From Fibrobacter sp. (GTDB taxonomy: Bacteria > Fibrobacterota > Fibrobacteria > Fibrobacterales > Fibrobacteraceae): a stretch of DNA of 64,000 nucleotides. Both the position numbers and the translations under genes were made by a program. The notes under the pieces were generated by a model. The model did not search any database. It was not told the DNA's origin and saw nothing but the letters and a program-made list of their open reading frames with translations. The DNA lies in the NCBI RefSeq assembly GCF_017545445.1, contig NZ_JAFWOM010000078.1:62001-126000 (forward strand). The letters are read 5' to 3'. Below, piece by piece: positions 44,971 to 52,140 of the stretch (its first letter is position 1; each line of letters begins with the position of its first letter).

Positions 44971-46227
44971 ATGTCGTTAATTGATTGCAATTTAATTCCT
45001 ATGGCAAGTGCATTAACAATAGGTGCATTGCTGATTTCATTTTATAATTTACTAATACCTATTAATAGAATTAGAATGTCATTTATTGGCTGGTGGAAAA
45101 TATGGTGTTCCTTAGGATTGTTTTTTCTTCTTACATGCGTAGCGAATATTTTGCCCTATATTAACAAGCCTACCCTATGGTATTTAGGATATCCTCTTTT
45201 TTGGAATGTTTTTGCTTTTTTTGCTTTCTTTTCATTTTTGCGCCTCTGTTATAAAATGATATTCGGCCCTCTTTGCTATAAGAAAAAAAAAGAGTCTGTT
45301 TTTTTTGATTATATAAATCAGTGTAGTCAAGAAAATATTCCGGCAAAGTCGTTTTCTAAAGAAGTGATTCATTCTTTAGATAATATTTTATCAGATTATG
45401 AAAAAAGCGAAGATGGTTCTTACAAATGGAATGAATACGCTGAAAAGGTGATGTTGCTTCTTTCTTCAAAAAATATTGTTCAAGAATTTGTCGAGAACAA
45501 TTCAATACTTGTTGAGAAAATTGTTAAAAACTATGCAAATTTTGATGAAAAACATATAAACTCATATCTTTTACAACGAATAATTGTAGAATCTGCTTTA
45601 GACGAGAATTCTTTATACAACAAACGTTTATTGGGAAATTATAATTATGAAATAGAAAAATTGCTAAGCAAAAATATAGTTGATAAATATGATATTCTAT
45701 CTTTTTTTGATTCTGAACATGAAAGGTTGAATTCAGAATTGACATTAAATGTATATGAAGATATCGCTATTTGTACTATGGTCAAAGCGGATAAATTGTC
45801 AAGGGGGGTGCATTCTTGTTTGCGATTGTTGAATAAAAAATTAGCAGAAATTGCTTCTATTGACGGCCTTGGAATACGTTGTGTTTTCGAAAGAGCTTTG
45901 TTTGAGATAATCAACAATGATAAGAAAATAGTTGATGGCTATGTTTATGATTATAAATATAATCATAGTAAACCTTTACGGGATGGTATCAAAGAACAGT
46001 TTGTTGTTTTTTTCAATTCTTTTGAACAAAAAAACAACAATGATGAATCTTTGTACAGTGCTTTAATTGGAACCTGGGAAAATTTTCAAGAGAACAAAGG
46101 AAATGTATTTGTTAAAGAATTGTTAGATGAAATTGCAGAACAAGCAAAAAATAATCCAGATTTAAACGGCTTAAATAGAATTATTCAAGTCATGGCGAAT
46201 AAAGGTGCTGCGCATAAGAGTTCCTAG
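44971..46227 (+). CDS. Membrane protein of unknown function (paralog of the next gene)
   Basis: 418 residues. Three membrane helices at about residues 8-28, 45-65 and 74-95 (opening N-L-I-P-M-A-S-A-L-T-I-G-A-L-L), then a soluble, largely helical part of 310 residues starting at F-F-D-Y-I-N-Q-C. Alignment by eye with the following gene: same N-L-I-P-x-x-S-A-L opening, same Y-K-K-x-K-E-x-V-x-F-D-Y-I junction and a shared K-Y-D-I-L-S-F/Y-F segment. The family is not known to me. It starts 39 bases after the DAC-like gene, is equally AT-rich, and has only a weak GAG ribosome site. A membrane-acting effector of a nucleotide system is a plausible but unproven idea. Confidence 0.7.
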   Translation: MSLIDCNLIPMASALTIGALLISFYNLLIPINRIRMSFIGWWKIWCSLGLFFLLTCVANILPYINKPTLWYLGYPLFWNVFAFFAFFSFLRLCYKMIFGPLCYKKKKESVFFDYINQCSQENIPAKSFSKEVIHSLDNILSDYEKSEDGSYKWNEYAEKVMLLLSSKNIVQEFVENNSILVEKIVKNYANFDEKHINSYLLQRIIVESALDENSLYNKRLLGNYNYEIEKLLSKNIVDKYDILSFFDSEHERLNSELTLNVYEDIAICTMVKADKLSRGVHSCLRLLNKKLAEIASIDGLGIRCVFERALFEIINNDKKIVDGYVYDYKYNHSKPLRDGIKEQFVVFFNSFEQKNNNDESLYSALIGTWENFQENKGNVFVKELLDEIAEQAKNNPDLNGLNRIIQVMANKGAAHKSS

Positions 46228-46313
46228 ATGAAATTCACTATACAATCTAATAAGAAAAATAAAGTTTTAGTTTTATAAAATTACCCCTGAATTTTCTTAT
46301 ATTTTAACAAATT

Positions 46314-47687
46314 ATGGAAAATATAAACCTTATACCTCTTTCAAGTGCCCTAATTGTAGGCACGTTGTTATTTTCGTATTTAAATATATCCTCTGATTCT
46401 CATATTAAGATAAAGCTTAAATGTTTAGGGGAGAAGAAATTCATTTTTTTCTTGATAATTTTTGTGTTCGGAGCTTTTGTTTCTAGTATTGTCGATATCA
46501 TTCCCGGTCCACCATTTCTTTTCTTTGGCAAGCCTTTTACTTGGAATATTATTTCTTTTGTATCTTTTGTTCTTTTTCTTATATATTCATATTATTTAGT
46601 GACTAAAAATTTGGTCTATAAGAAAGGAAAGGAAAAGGTTTATTTTGATTATATAAAGGAATGCATAAATAAAAATATTCCTATTGGCAAATATATTGAC
46701 AGCGTGTGTATTTCTTTAAATGCTTTGATTACAAATTCTTCTTCTGATCAACCGCTGAATAAAACTAATAAAGAAATAGAACCATATGCATATAATACTA
46801 TTAGTCTTTTATCTGCAAGATTTTTTTCAAGATTCATTGTAGAGAATGATGAAGAGGCTGTAGAAAAAATTTTAAATGTTTATCAAACTTCATCTAAGAA
46901 ATACAAGAATGAATTGCTTTTGAAAGCAATAATACAAGAGATGGTGTTGGATGAAGAGTCACTATTAAGAAAAAAAGGTTATAACAATGGGAAATATGAG
47001 TTTTCGAAATGGATTAGCAGTTCACTTGTAGAGAAGTACGATATTTTATCATATTTCAATACAAAAATAAAACTGTTTGATTGTGAAGACTTAAAAATAT
47101 ATGAAAATATGTATAACCATATTTTGAAACTACAGAGTGAGAGTGGAAATCTACAATTTGGTTTATTTTCAAATATTGACTCAATAAATGTGTCGCTTAT
47201 TGAAAAATCAACTAAAGCAGAACTACTCATCATTAACGAAATTTTTTCAAAATTACTAGAAGTCTGTGCGAAAGCAAATTGGAATTTTCTTTGTGTGGAT
47301 AATAGAGATTTTTCTTTGAGAAGATTTGTGGGTTATTTTGGTGAAATGTTCATCAAATTTAAAGAAGATGATTATCTTATGCATGAAAATCTGCGAGATG
47401 TATGGGAAAAATTAAAAGAATATCAAAATACACAGTATGTAAATGACTTAGTTAATATTCTTGTAAAAATGGATCGAATCACTTCAGAAAATGCTTCTTC
47501 AATAAAGATTTTTCTGATGATGGAATATGGGAAAAAGGATTTTACCTTTTTTGACACTTGTGTTTTACCATTTATCAAAGAAAGGTTTGAAAAAGGTGAC
47601 GAGCGTGAAAAAGAATTACTTAGAAAAAATATTCCTTATGGAATAAAGATAGATGAAATTATAAAAAAAGAAAAATTGGATTGCTAA
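46314..47687 (+). CDS. Membrane protein of unknown function (paralog of the previous gene)
   Basis: 457 residues with the same plan as the gene before it: three N-terminal membrane helices (about residues 8-25, 42-62 and 72-94), the F-D-Y-I-K-E-C junction and a helical soluble part with V-E-K-Y-D-I-L-S-Y-F. The copies are clearly related but diverged beyond recent duplication, so both have probably been kept by selection. It lies 86 bases after its paralog and no ribosome site is obvious. It ends 61 bases from the convergent ATPase/TOPRIM operon. Confidence 0.7.
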   Translation: MENINLIPLSSALIVGTLLFSYLNISSDSHIKIKLKCLGEKKFIFFLIIFVFGAFVSSIVDIIPGPPFLFFGKPFTWNIISFVSFVLFLIYSYYLVTKNLVYKKGKEKVYFDYIKECINKNIPIGKYIDSVCISLNALITNSSSDQPLNKTNKEIEPYAYNTISLLSARFFSRFIVENDEEAVEKILNVYQTSSKKYKNELLLKAIIQEMVLDEESLLRKKGYNNGKYEFSKWISSSLVEKYDILSYFNTKIKLFDCEDLKIYENMYNHILKLQSESGNLQFGLFSNIDSINVSLIEKSTKAELLIINEIFSKLLEVCAKANWNFLCVDNRDFSLRRFVGYFGEMFIKFKEDDYLMHENLRDVWEKLKEYQNTQYVNDLVNILVKMDRITSENASSIKIFLMMEYGKKDFTFFDTCVLPFIKERFEKGDEREKELLRKNIPYGIKIDEIIKKEKLDC

Positions 47688-47748
47688 ACTCCTTGGGAGG
47701 TGAGAAGGTAAGCCAAGCCCTATCTCTATTGAAAAGAGTCACAAACAA

Positions 47749-48432
47749 TCACCCAAAATACAAATGAAAATTGCTCCACCTTTCTAGAGAATGAATACCG
47801 TCCTCAATGAAATTCCAGGTCTCCGCATAGTCCCCAGGAACTGCGAAATCCTTAGACTTGATAAACTCTAGAAATGCTTCGGGAGCGTCACCATACAGGT
47901 CATCGAATTGGTCGGCCAACGTATTCTTTTCGCTGGCGGTTAATTCCCTAGCTTCGTTATGCAAAACGTGTTCCTGATTTCGTGAGAAGTAGAACATCTT
48001 GTACGGCTTCTTGTTGATTTCCGTTTTGCTCCTAAGAAGTTTTACAAGGCTGAGCTTCTTTTGGTTACGCTCTATAATTTTCTCAACATCGTTGGTTTGA
48101 ATGTTTTGTAGCGTGTATTGGATGTGCGTTGCGTCGGGATTGTCAATAGCTGCGGTATCGGGAATAAATGCTCCATCGGCATCAATCAGGTGAACGACTT
48201 CCAGCAAGTCGGATACCTTGAAATGATACCTTTCTTGCGTGAACTTCACGATTTCGTTGATACGGCGAATCACATTGGACGCATTGACATCGTCCTTTGT
48301 CGTGATATCGCCTTCAGTGATGGCAAAGTGAATCTTTTCATTGCTGAGGATGGCATCAAGAACTGCGCCCAGCGCCGTCTTGTCGGTAATCCCCTCGACA
48401 ACGAACAAGATGACTTTCTTAGTTTTTCCCAT
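47749..48432 (-). CDS. TOPRIM-type protein (DUF4435/OLD-nuclease-like), partner of the upstream ATPase
   Basis: 227 residues from the ATG at 48432, which overlaps the ATPase gene by 14 bases; the frame reaches 48513 but only as a shadow of that gene. The TOPRIM core shows V-V-E-G-I-T-D near the N-terminus (acidic E) and H-L-I-D-A-D-G-A further on (DxD), with T-E-G-D-I-T between. This is the arrangement of OLD-type nuclease domains and of the AriB (DUF4435) protein of the PARIS anti-phage system, here encoded separately from the ATPase. Active-site residues look intact. Which of these systems it belongs to cannot be settled without profile searches. Confidence 0.68.
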   Translation of the reverse strand: MGKTKKVILFVVEGITDKTALGAVLDAILSNEKIHFAITEGDITTKDDVNASNVIRRINEIVKFTQERYHFKVSDLLEVVHLIDADGAFIPDTAAIDNPDATHIQYTLQNIQTNDVEKIIERNQKKLSLVKLLRSKTEINKKPYKMFYFSRNQEHVLHNEARELTASEKNTLADQFDDLYGDAPEAFLEFIKSKDFAVPGDYAETWNFIEDGIHSLERWSNFHLYFG

Positions 48433-49765
48433 TAACGATTTTCCCCGCCTTTCTGAAAGCTCTGGCAATCTTGAAGTGGTTAGTTTCCTGATAGATGGGG
48501 TCCTTTTGTCCACCGAGGCTGATGCTTCTCAGGTAAACGCTGCGCGGATTGTTGTTCGTCTGCAATCCGGAAAGCCGTGTGTATCGATTTTCGGGGTTCG
48601 TTGTCGTGAAAATCAGGGACTCCTTCTTGATCATTTCCAGGGGGCGTAGGTTGTGTGATGTGAACAGCAGTTTGCCATTCGCCTTCTCCTCGATAATCTC
48701 GAGAATTTCTCCCAGCAGAAATTCGAAAACGCCCGCATCCAGTTCGTCAACGGCAAGGAATGTCGAGGGATTGTTATAAACCGAGATGAGCAGGCTAAGG
48801 ATGGAGATAATCTTCTTGATGCCCTCAGATTCAAACAAGAGCGGGATGGCGGGATTGTCGTCCCTTTGGGAAAGCAATTCGAAACGGACGCCTTCTTTAC
48901 CATCGGGCGTCTGTTGTGGGCCTTCATTTTTCACAACAACCTTTAATCCGGGAACAATTTCCTGAAGAACGATATTTAATTCGGTGAATGTGTTGTTGAT
49001 GATACTGAATGCCGGCTTGTCGGTAATTGTCGGGCTTGTCAAAGACAACTGGATAGTTCCGTACGAAAGATTTTCTTTTTCTTTGTGTTTAAAATTAAAC
49101 GGAAACGAAAAATCAAGATTAAACGGACCGTTGCCATTGTTTCTGATGACGAAGAGATTTTCTTTAGCAAAATGTTTCAGTTGTTCAATAGTATTGATTC
49201 TTTCGACATCAACAAGTTTTGACTCTTTGACAATTTTGGAAAAGTCATTTGAAAAAATAAACGAACGCCTTTCTTTGCCGGCGATTTCACGGAGAACACC
49301 GAGCTTGATGGCATAATCTTTATTGGTTGTAATTGCCTTCCAGTCGGCAGCCGGAGTCAGCCACTGCATTTCGTTGTTTTTTTCATACTTGACGAGAGTG
49401 GTCTGCTTTTTGTCGGTAACCTTTTCGACTAGCTGTTCAGCTACAACTTGCAAGCCGCTTTCATGATTCAATTCTACAGAAAAGGTGTAGCTTAGTGTTT
49501 TGACTATTTCATCGTTTTCAAAAACATTGAACAAGAAAGTGCATTCAGATGATTTTTGCCCACGCAAGATGTAATGAGCTGCAATCGGATTCAGGGAGTC
49601 CCCTCTGGCGAGACATTGTAAAAATTCAAGAGCATTGACAATCGCCGTTTTGCCAGAACCATTTTGACCATAAACGCCCAGAACATGGTTCTTGAATTCA
49701 ACGAAACCATGGACTACGTTTTTGAAGTTGTTTAGCGTAATGGATTGTATCTGTATGATTGACAT
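48419..49765 (-). CDS. ABC-type ATPase (AAA_15/21), AriA/OLD-ATPase-like
   Basis: 448 residues from ATG 49765; upstream codons to 49810 are less likely. Walker A G-Q-N-G-S-G-K-T is near residue 31. The C-terminal half has S-E-G-I-K-K-I-I-S-I-L-S, Walker B L-A-V-D-E-L-D-A-G and the switch His in L-F-T-S-H-N, as in SMC-like ATPases of OLD, PARIS AriA and RloA proteins. No nuclease domain follows in the same chain; the partner gene encodes it, overlapping by 14 bases. Such pairs act as anti-phage or anti-mobile-element systems in the cases studied. It converges on the DAC-like operon. Confidence 0.78.
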   Translation of the reverse strand: MSIIQIQSITLNNFKNVVHGFVEFKNHVLGVYGQNGSGKTAIVNALEFLQCLARGDSLNPIAAHYILRGQKSSECTFLFNVFENDEIVKTLSYTFSVELNHESGLQVVAEQLVEKVTDKKQTTLVKYEKNNEMQWLTPAADWKAITTNKDYAIKLGVLREIAGKERRSFIFSNDFSKIVKESKLVDVERINTIEQLKHFAKENLFVIRNNGNGPFNLDFSFPFNFKHKEKENLSYGTIQLSLTSPTITDKPAFSIINNTFTELNIVLQEIVPGLKVVVKNEGPQQTPDGKEGVRFELLSQRDDNPAIPLLFESEGIKKIISILSLLISVYNNPSTFLAVDELDAGVFEFLLGEILEIIEEKANGKLLFTSHNLRPLEMIKKESLIFTTTNPENRYTRLSGLQTNNNPRSVYLRSISLGGQKDPIYQETNHFKIARAFRKAGKIVNGKN

Positions 49766-50034
49766 GGTGCTATTCCAGATTTCTATACAGAAAATAGCAA
49801 ATTGTATCAAAAAAAGATAAATTTTATGAAAATATTATTAAAAAATGATACAAAATGTATTGAAATTCAATAATAATTTCATTTTTGACGGTCTGGGCTC
49901 GAGATTCGGATGGGGGTGGCGCCGTTCATTTACTGTTGTAAATTTGCAAAATATTTCGCAAAAAAAATGATACAAAATGTATTAAAAACGCAAAATAATT
50001 TGAATTTTCCGCTATTTCTTCCTGAAATCAAGGA

Positions 50035-50136
50035 ATGCCGACTGTAAACCCGACAATAAAGCCGACAATAAAAGCTACAATAAGTGTTATAACAGGTAGT
50101 CAAATAGGTGGTCAAAACACATTGAGCGAATGTTGA
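50035..50136 (+). pseudogene. Remnant with 12-base tandem repeats, probably the end of an AlbA_2/HTH-type gene
   Basis: Units of 12 bases start at 50041, 50053, 50065, 50077, 50089 and 50101 (ACTGTAAACCCG, ACAATAAAGCCG, ACAATAAAAGCT and so on). In frame from ATG 50035 they read as P-T-V-N, P-T-I-K, P-T-I-K, A-T-I-S and end at 50136. Linkers of this four-residue type precede the helix-turn-helix of AlbA_2-type ATP-binding regulators in gut bacteria. Only the linker remains. A second similar scrap (P-T-V-K-A-T-V-N) lies at about 50306-50335. Confidence 0.5.
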
Positions 50137-50648
50137 TTAGAAATTTTGCGATTGAAATTGTGGCTGGGTGAATAGTTAGGTAAAAGATTGGGCGATAGGA
50201 TAAAAATGATCCGCTTTGTAAAATTTTTTCCTACCCGTTGCGCAAGCGCCATTTCATCGTGGCGACGATTCCATTCAACAAGATTAACGTGCCCCCGTTT
50301 GAACTGAATGAAGGACAGCCGACTGTAAAAGCGACTGTAAATCAAATAAACGAGAAAACTATTTGTAGCCCAGTCAAGAACGACGACAACACAACCCCAT
50401 TTCATTTTGACGCACCAACCGTTTCACTCGCGAAACATTGACCGTCACTTTCTGAAATACCCGCCTCACCAGCGACGTTCCAATCGCATTTTTCCGCCAT
50501 TTCCGCACACTTTTCCGTGCGTTTTCCACCGCACGTTCTCGCAAGAATTGCCGAATTTCGCAAAATTTCGCCATTTTCGCAGCATTTTTCCGACATCCGC
50601 GCACATTTCTCAGAAAAAAATTTCTCCCGGCACACGAAAACAAAAAAG

Positions 50649-50664
50649 TTGGCACGCATTTCGC
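50649..50664 (+). promoter_or_regulatory. Candidate sigma-54 promoter of hsp20
   Basis: TTGGCAC at 50649-50655 and TCGC at 50661-50664 give the GG-N10-GC geometry of sigma-54 promoters (the -12 element is TCGCT rather than the ideal TTGCA). A start near 50676 would leave a 59-base leader. Single-site matches like this occur by chance, so confidence is limited. Confidence 0.35.
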
Positions 50665-50734
50665 TAATAGTAGTGCGAGAACAAAACAGGGCCAACGCAA
50701 ACGACGAGCCCGCAACAAAAAAGAGGTTAAAATT

Positions 50735-51112
50735 ATGATGAACACACAGATTATTCCGAACGCTTTTTACGGTATCCAGAACTTCCTTGACAGCTTGAAC
50801 GCCGCAAACGCACAGGGCGAATGCACTTACACGCCGAAGGCCGACTACTACGAGACCGAAAACGGATTCGCACTTGAAGTCGAAATTCCGGGCGTCAAGA
50901 AAGAAGATTTGGACATCCAGGTCGAAAAGAACATCTTGACCGTCAAGGCTACCCGCGCACGCAAGGACGAAAAGTTCACTTACGAACGCAGCTTCCGCCT
51001 TGCCGAAGACATTGATACAGACAACATCAAGGTCTCTTTGGAAAACGGCATCTTGAAATTCGACCTTGCGAAGAAAGCTCAGGCCGCAGCCCGCAAGATT
51101 TCCATCGCCTAA
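50735..51112 (+). CDS. Hsp20-family small heat shock protein
   Basis: 125 residues with AGAGG eight bases before the ATG. The alpha-crystallin domain runs from about residue 30 (Y-Y-E-T-E-N-G-F-A-L-E-V-E-I-P-G-V) to the end, with the conserved L-E-N-G-I-L-K-F-D-L-A and the C-terminal I-x-I motif (K-I-S-I-A). It binds unfolding proteins as an oligomeric, ATP-independent holdase. Monocistronic: a terminator follows. Confidence 0.94.
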   Translation: MMNTQIIPNAFYGIQNFLDSLNAANAQGECTYTPKADYYETENGFALEVEIPGVKKEDLDIQVEKNILTVKATRARKDEKFTYERSFRLAEDIDTDNIKVSLENGILKFDLAKKAQAAARKISIA

Positions 51113-51167
51113 CCGATAGGGCTAACGCCAAACAAAGTCTTTTTCATACACTCCTCCTTAGAACAAC

Positions 51168-51205
51168 AAAGGAATTTCCGGCAGCGATGTCGGGAATTCC
51201 TTTTT
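51168..51205 (+). terminator. Terminator after hsp20
   Basis: AAAGGAATTTCCG (51168-51180) can pair with CGGGAATTCCTTT (51191-51203) around GCAGCGATGT; the T run at 51201-51205 completes it. Confidence 0.75.
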
Positions 51206-51233
51206 GCATATTGCCAAAATTTTTTCAATGCTG

Positions 51234-51284
51234 TCATGCCCGACTAAGGTTGGTGAGCCTGCCGAACCATCGGGCATCTCCTTT
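51234..51284. repeat. TGTCATGCC...GGGCATCTCC palindromic repeat
   Basis: Short hairpin element between the hsp20 terminator and the zur promoter: TGTCATGCCCGACT and ATCGGGCATCTCC are the arms, with GAGCCTGCCGAA (the other arm word) inside. Same family as the in-gene copies. Confidence 0.7.
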
Positions 51285-51288
51285 CCTA

Positions 51289-51317
51289 TTGCCAAAATTC
51301 ATTTTTTGTGCTATATT
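51289..51317 (+). promoter_or_regulatory. Promoter of the zinc locus
   Basis: TTGCCA (51289-51294), 17-base spacer, TATATT (51312-51317). A transcript would start near 51324, at the palindrome that follows. Confidence 0.65.
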
Positions 51318-51324
51318 TGAATTT

Positions 51325-51344
51325 GCAAATGATTCGCATTTTTC
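51325..51344 (+). promoter_or_regulatory. Candidate Zur/Fur operator
   Basis: Dyad AAATG (51327-51331) - ATTCG - CATTT (51337-51341), flanked by GC and TTC, directly downstream of the -10 box and at the presumed start site. Position and shape fit autoregulation by the Fur-family protein encoded ten bases downstream. Confidence 0.45.
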
Positions 51345-51350
51345 AAAACG

Positions 51351-51752
51351 ATGGTTAAAACGGAATATAAAACACAGACCCGTCAAATGATTCTGGACTA
51401 TATAGCCAAGAATCCTGATTGCATTTTCAAAGCCTCCGAAATCGCACAAAGTTTGCCCGAAGTTTCGTTGAGCACCATCTACCGAAATTTAGCCAGGCTT
51501 GAAGAAGCAGGAATGGTGCAAATCGTTGGTGCCGAAAAAAACAACGAACTCCAATACCGCTACACAGGTCCGGGGCGTTGTGCGTCCAAGATGCACCTTG
51601 TCTGCAAAGACTGCGGCAAGTTTTTCCATTTGGAAGGACCTGCGCTACGCCTTTTGCAACATTCCATCGAACGTCTGAACGGCTTTGTCCTTGACCAGCA
51701 GCAATCGGTTTTACTAGGCCATTGTGCCGTTTGCAGCAAGCGGAGTCGTTAA
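51351..51752 (+). CDS. zur: Fur-family regulator, probably Zur (zinc uptake regulator)
   Basis: 133 residues. N-terminal winged helix with S-L-S-T-I-Y-R-N-L recognition helix near residues 43-51; C-terminal metal domain with M-H-L-V-C-K-D-C-G (CxxC) near residues 81-89 and a second CxxC (H-C-A-V-C) near the end for the structural zinc. It lacks the HHHxH iron-binding run typical of Fur. Together with znuACB downstream, this points to a zinc-responsive repressor. Its stop (TAA) overlaps the next start as TAATG. Confidence 0.85.
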   Translation: MVKTEYKTQTRQMILDYIAKNPDCIFKASEIAQSLPEVSLSTIYRNLARLEEAGMVQIVGAEKNNELQYRYTGPGRCASKMHLVCKDCGKFFHLEGPALRLLQHSIERLNGFVLDQQQSVLLGHCAVCSKRSR

Positions 51753-52018
51753 TGTTTCACTTTTTTGACAAGTTGATTGTCGTTTTGGCACTCATTTATA
51801 CGGAGCGTCACGTCGAACATCATTGTCATGGCGAACATTGCCACACTTGCCACCACATCCATCATTGCCTCGACCTGATTTCGGAATTTTGCTTTGAACT
51901 CGTCGCGACACCGATTGATTTGATTTGTCGTTGTTTTCTGTTCAAGCTCGTACATTTCGCAGTCATTATCTTACGCCCGATTACGCTTGTCTCGCAAAAA
52001 ATCCTTTTATTGAATTAA
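51752..52018 (+). CDS. Small membrane protein with a Cys/His-rich cluster, in the zinc locus
   Basis: 88 residues from the ATG at 51752. A hydrophobic N-terminus (F-F-D-K-L-I-V-V-L-A-L-I-Y) is followed by a dense metal-binding cluster at about residues 19-37 (H-H-C-H-G-E-H-C-H-T-C-H-H-I-H-H-C) and two more hydrophobic segments. Translation is coupled to zur (TAATG). I know no named family with this exact motif; a zinc- or copper-handling or metal-sensing role at the membrane is inferred from the residues and position. It ends 122 bases before znuA. Confidence 0.7.
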   Translation: MFHFFDKLIVVLALIYTERHVEHHCHGEHCHTCHHIHHCLDLISEFCFELVATPIDLICRCFLFKLVHFAVIILRPITLVSQKILLLN

Positions 52019-52140
52019 GCAAAACCACTGATAAACAAATCTTCTTCAGATTGTCATGTCACCCTGGAGCAAGGCGAGATGCCGCAGCGATAGGGTCCAT
52101 AATCACAATGGTACTTCATTCAAAAAAAAGGATTCCAAAA

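Larger units (their letters stand above)
49766..50734. other. 969-base region with tandem repeat remnants, curved-DNA-like tracts and the hsp20 promoter
   Basis: No convincing gene. It contains an AT-rich half (49766-49990), two remnants of 12-base-unit repeats (50035-50136 and near 50300-50340), then phased T/A tracts (50485-50590) and a sigma-54-like promoter at 50649-50664. Small open frames on both strands here lack ribosome sites and coding bias. Confidence 0.6.

Noticed and set aside
50238..50441. 67-codon plus-strand frame containing P-T-V-K-A-T-V-N
   Set aside because: No convincing start or fold; at best a remnant of the 12-base repeat linker family.
50112..50745. Overlapping minus-strand frames (97, 123 and 97 codons) in the hsp20 upstream region
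   Set aside because: Arg/Cys/Leu-rich, no ribosome site, cover phased T tracts and repeats; not coding.
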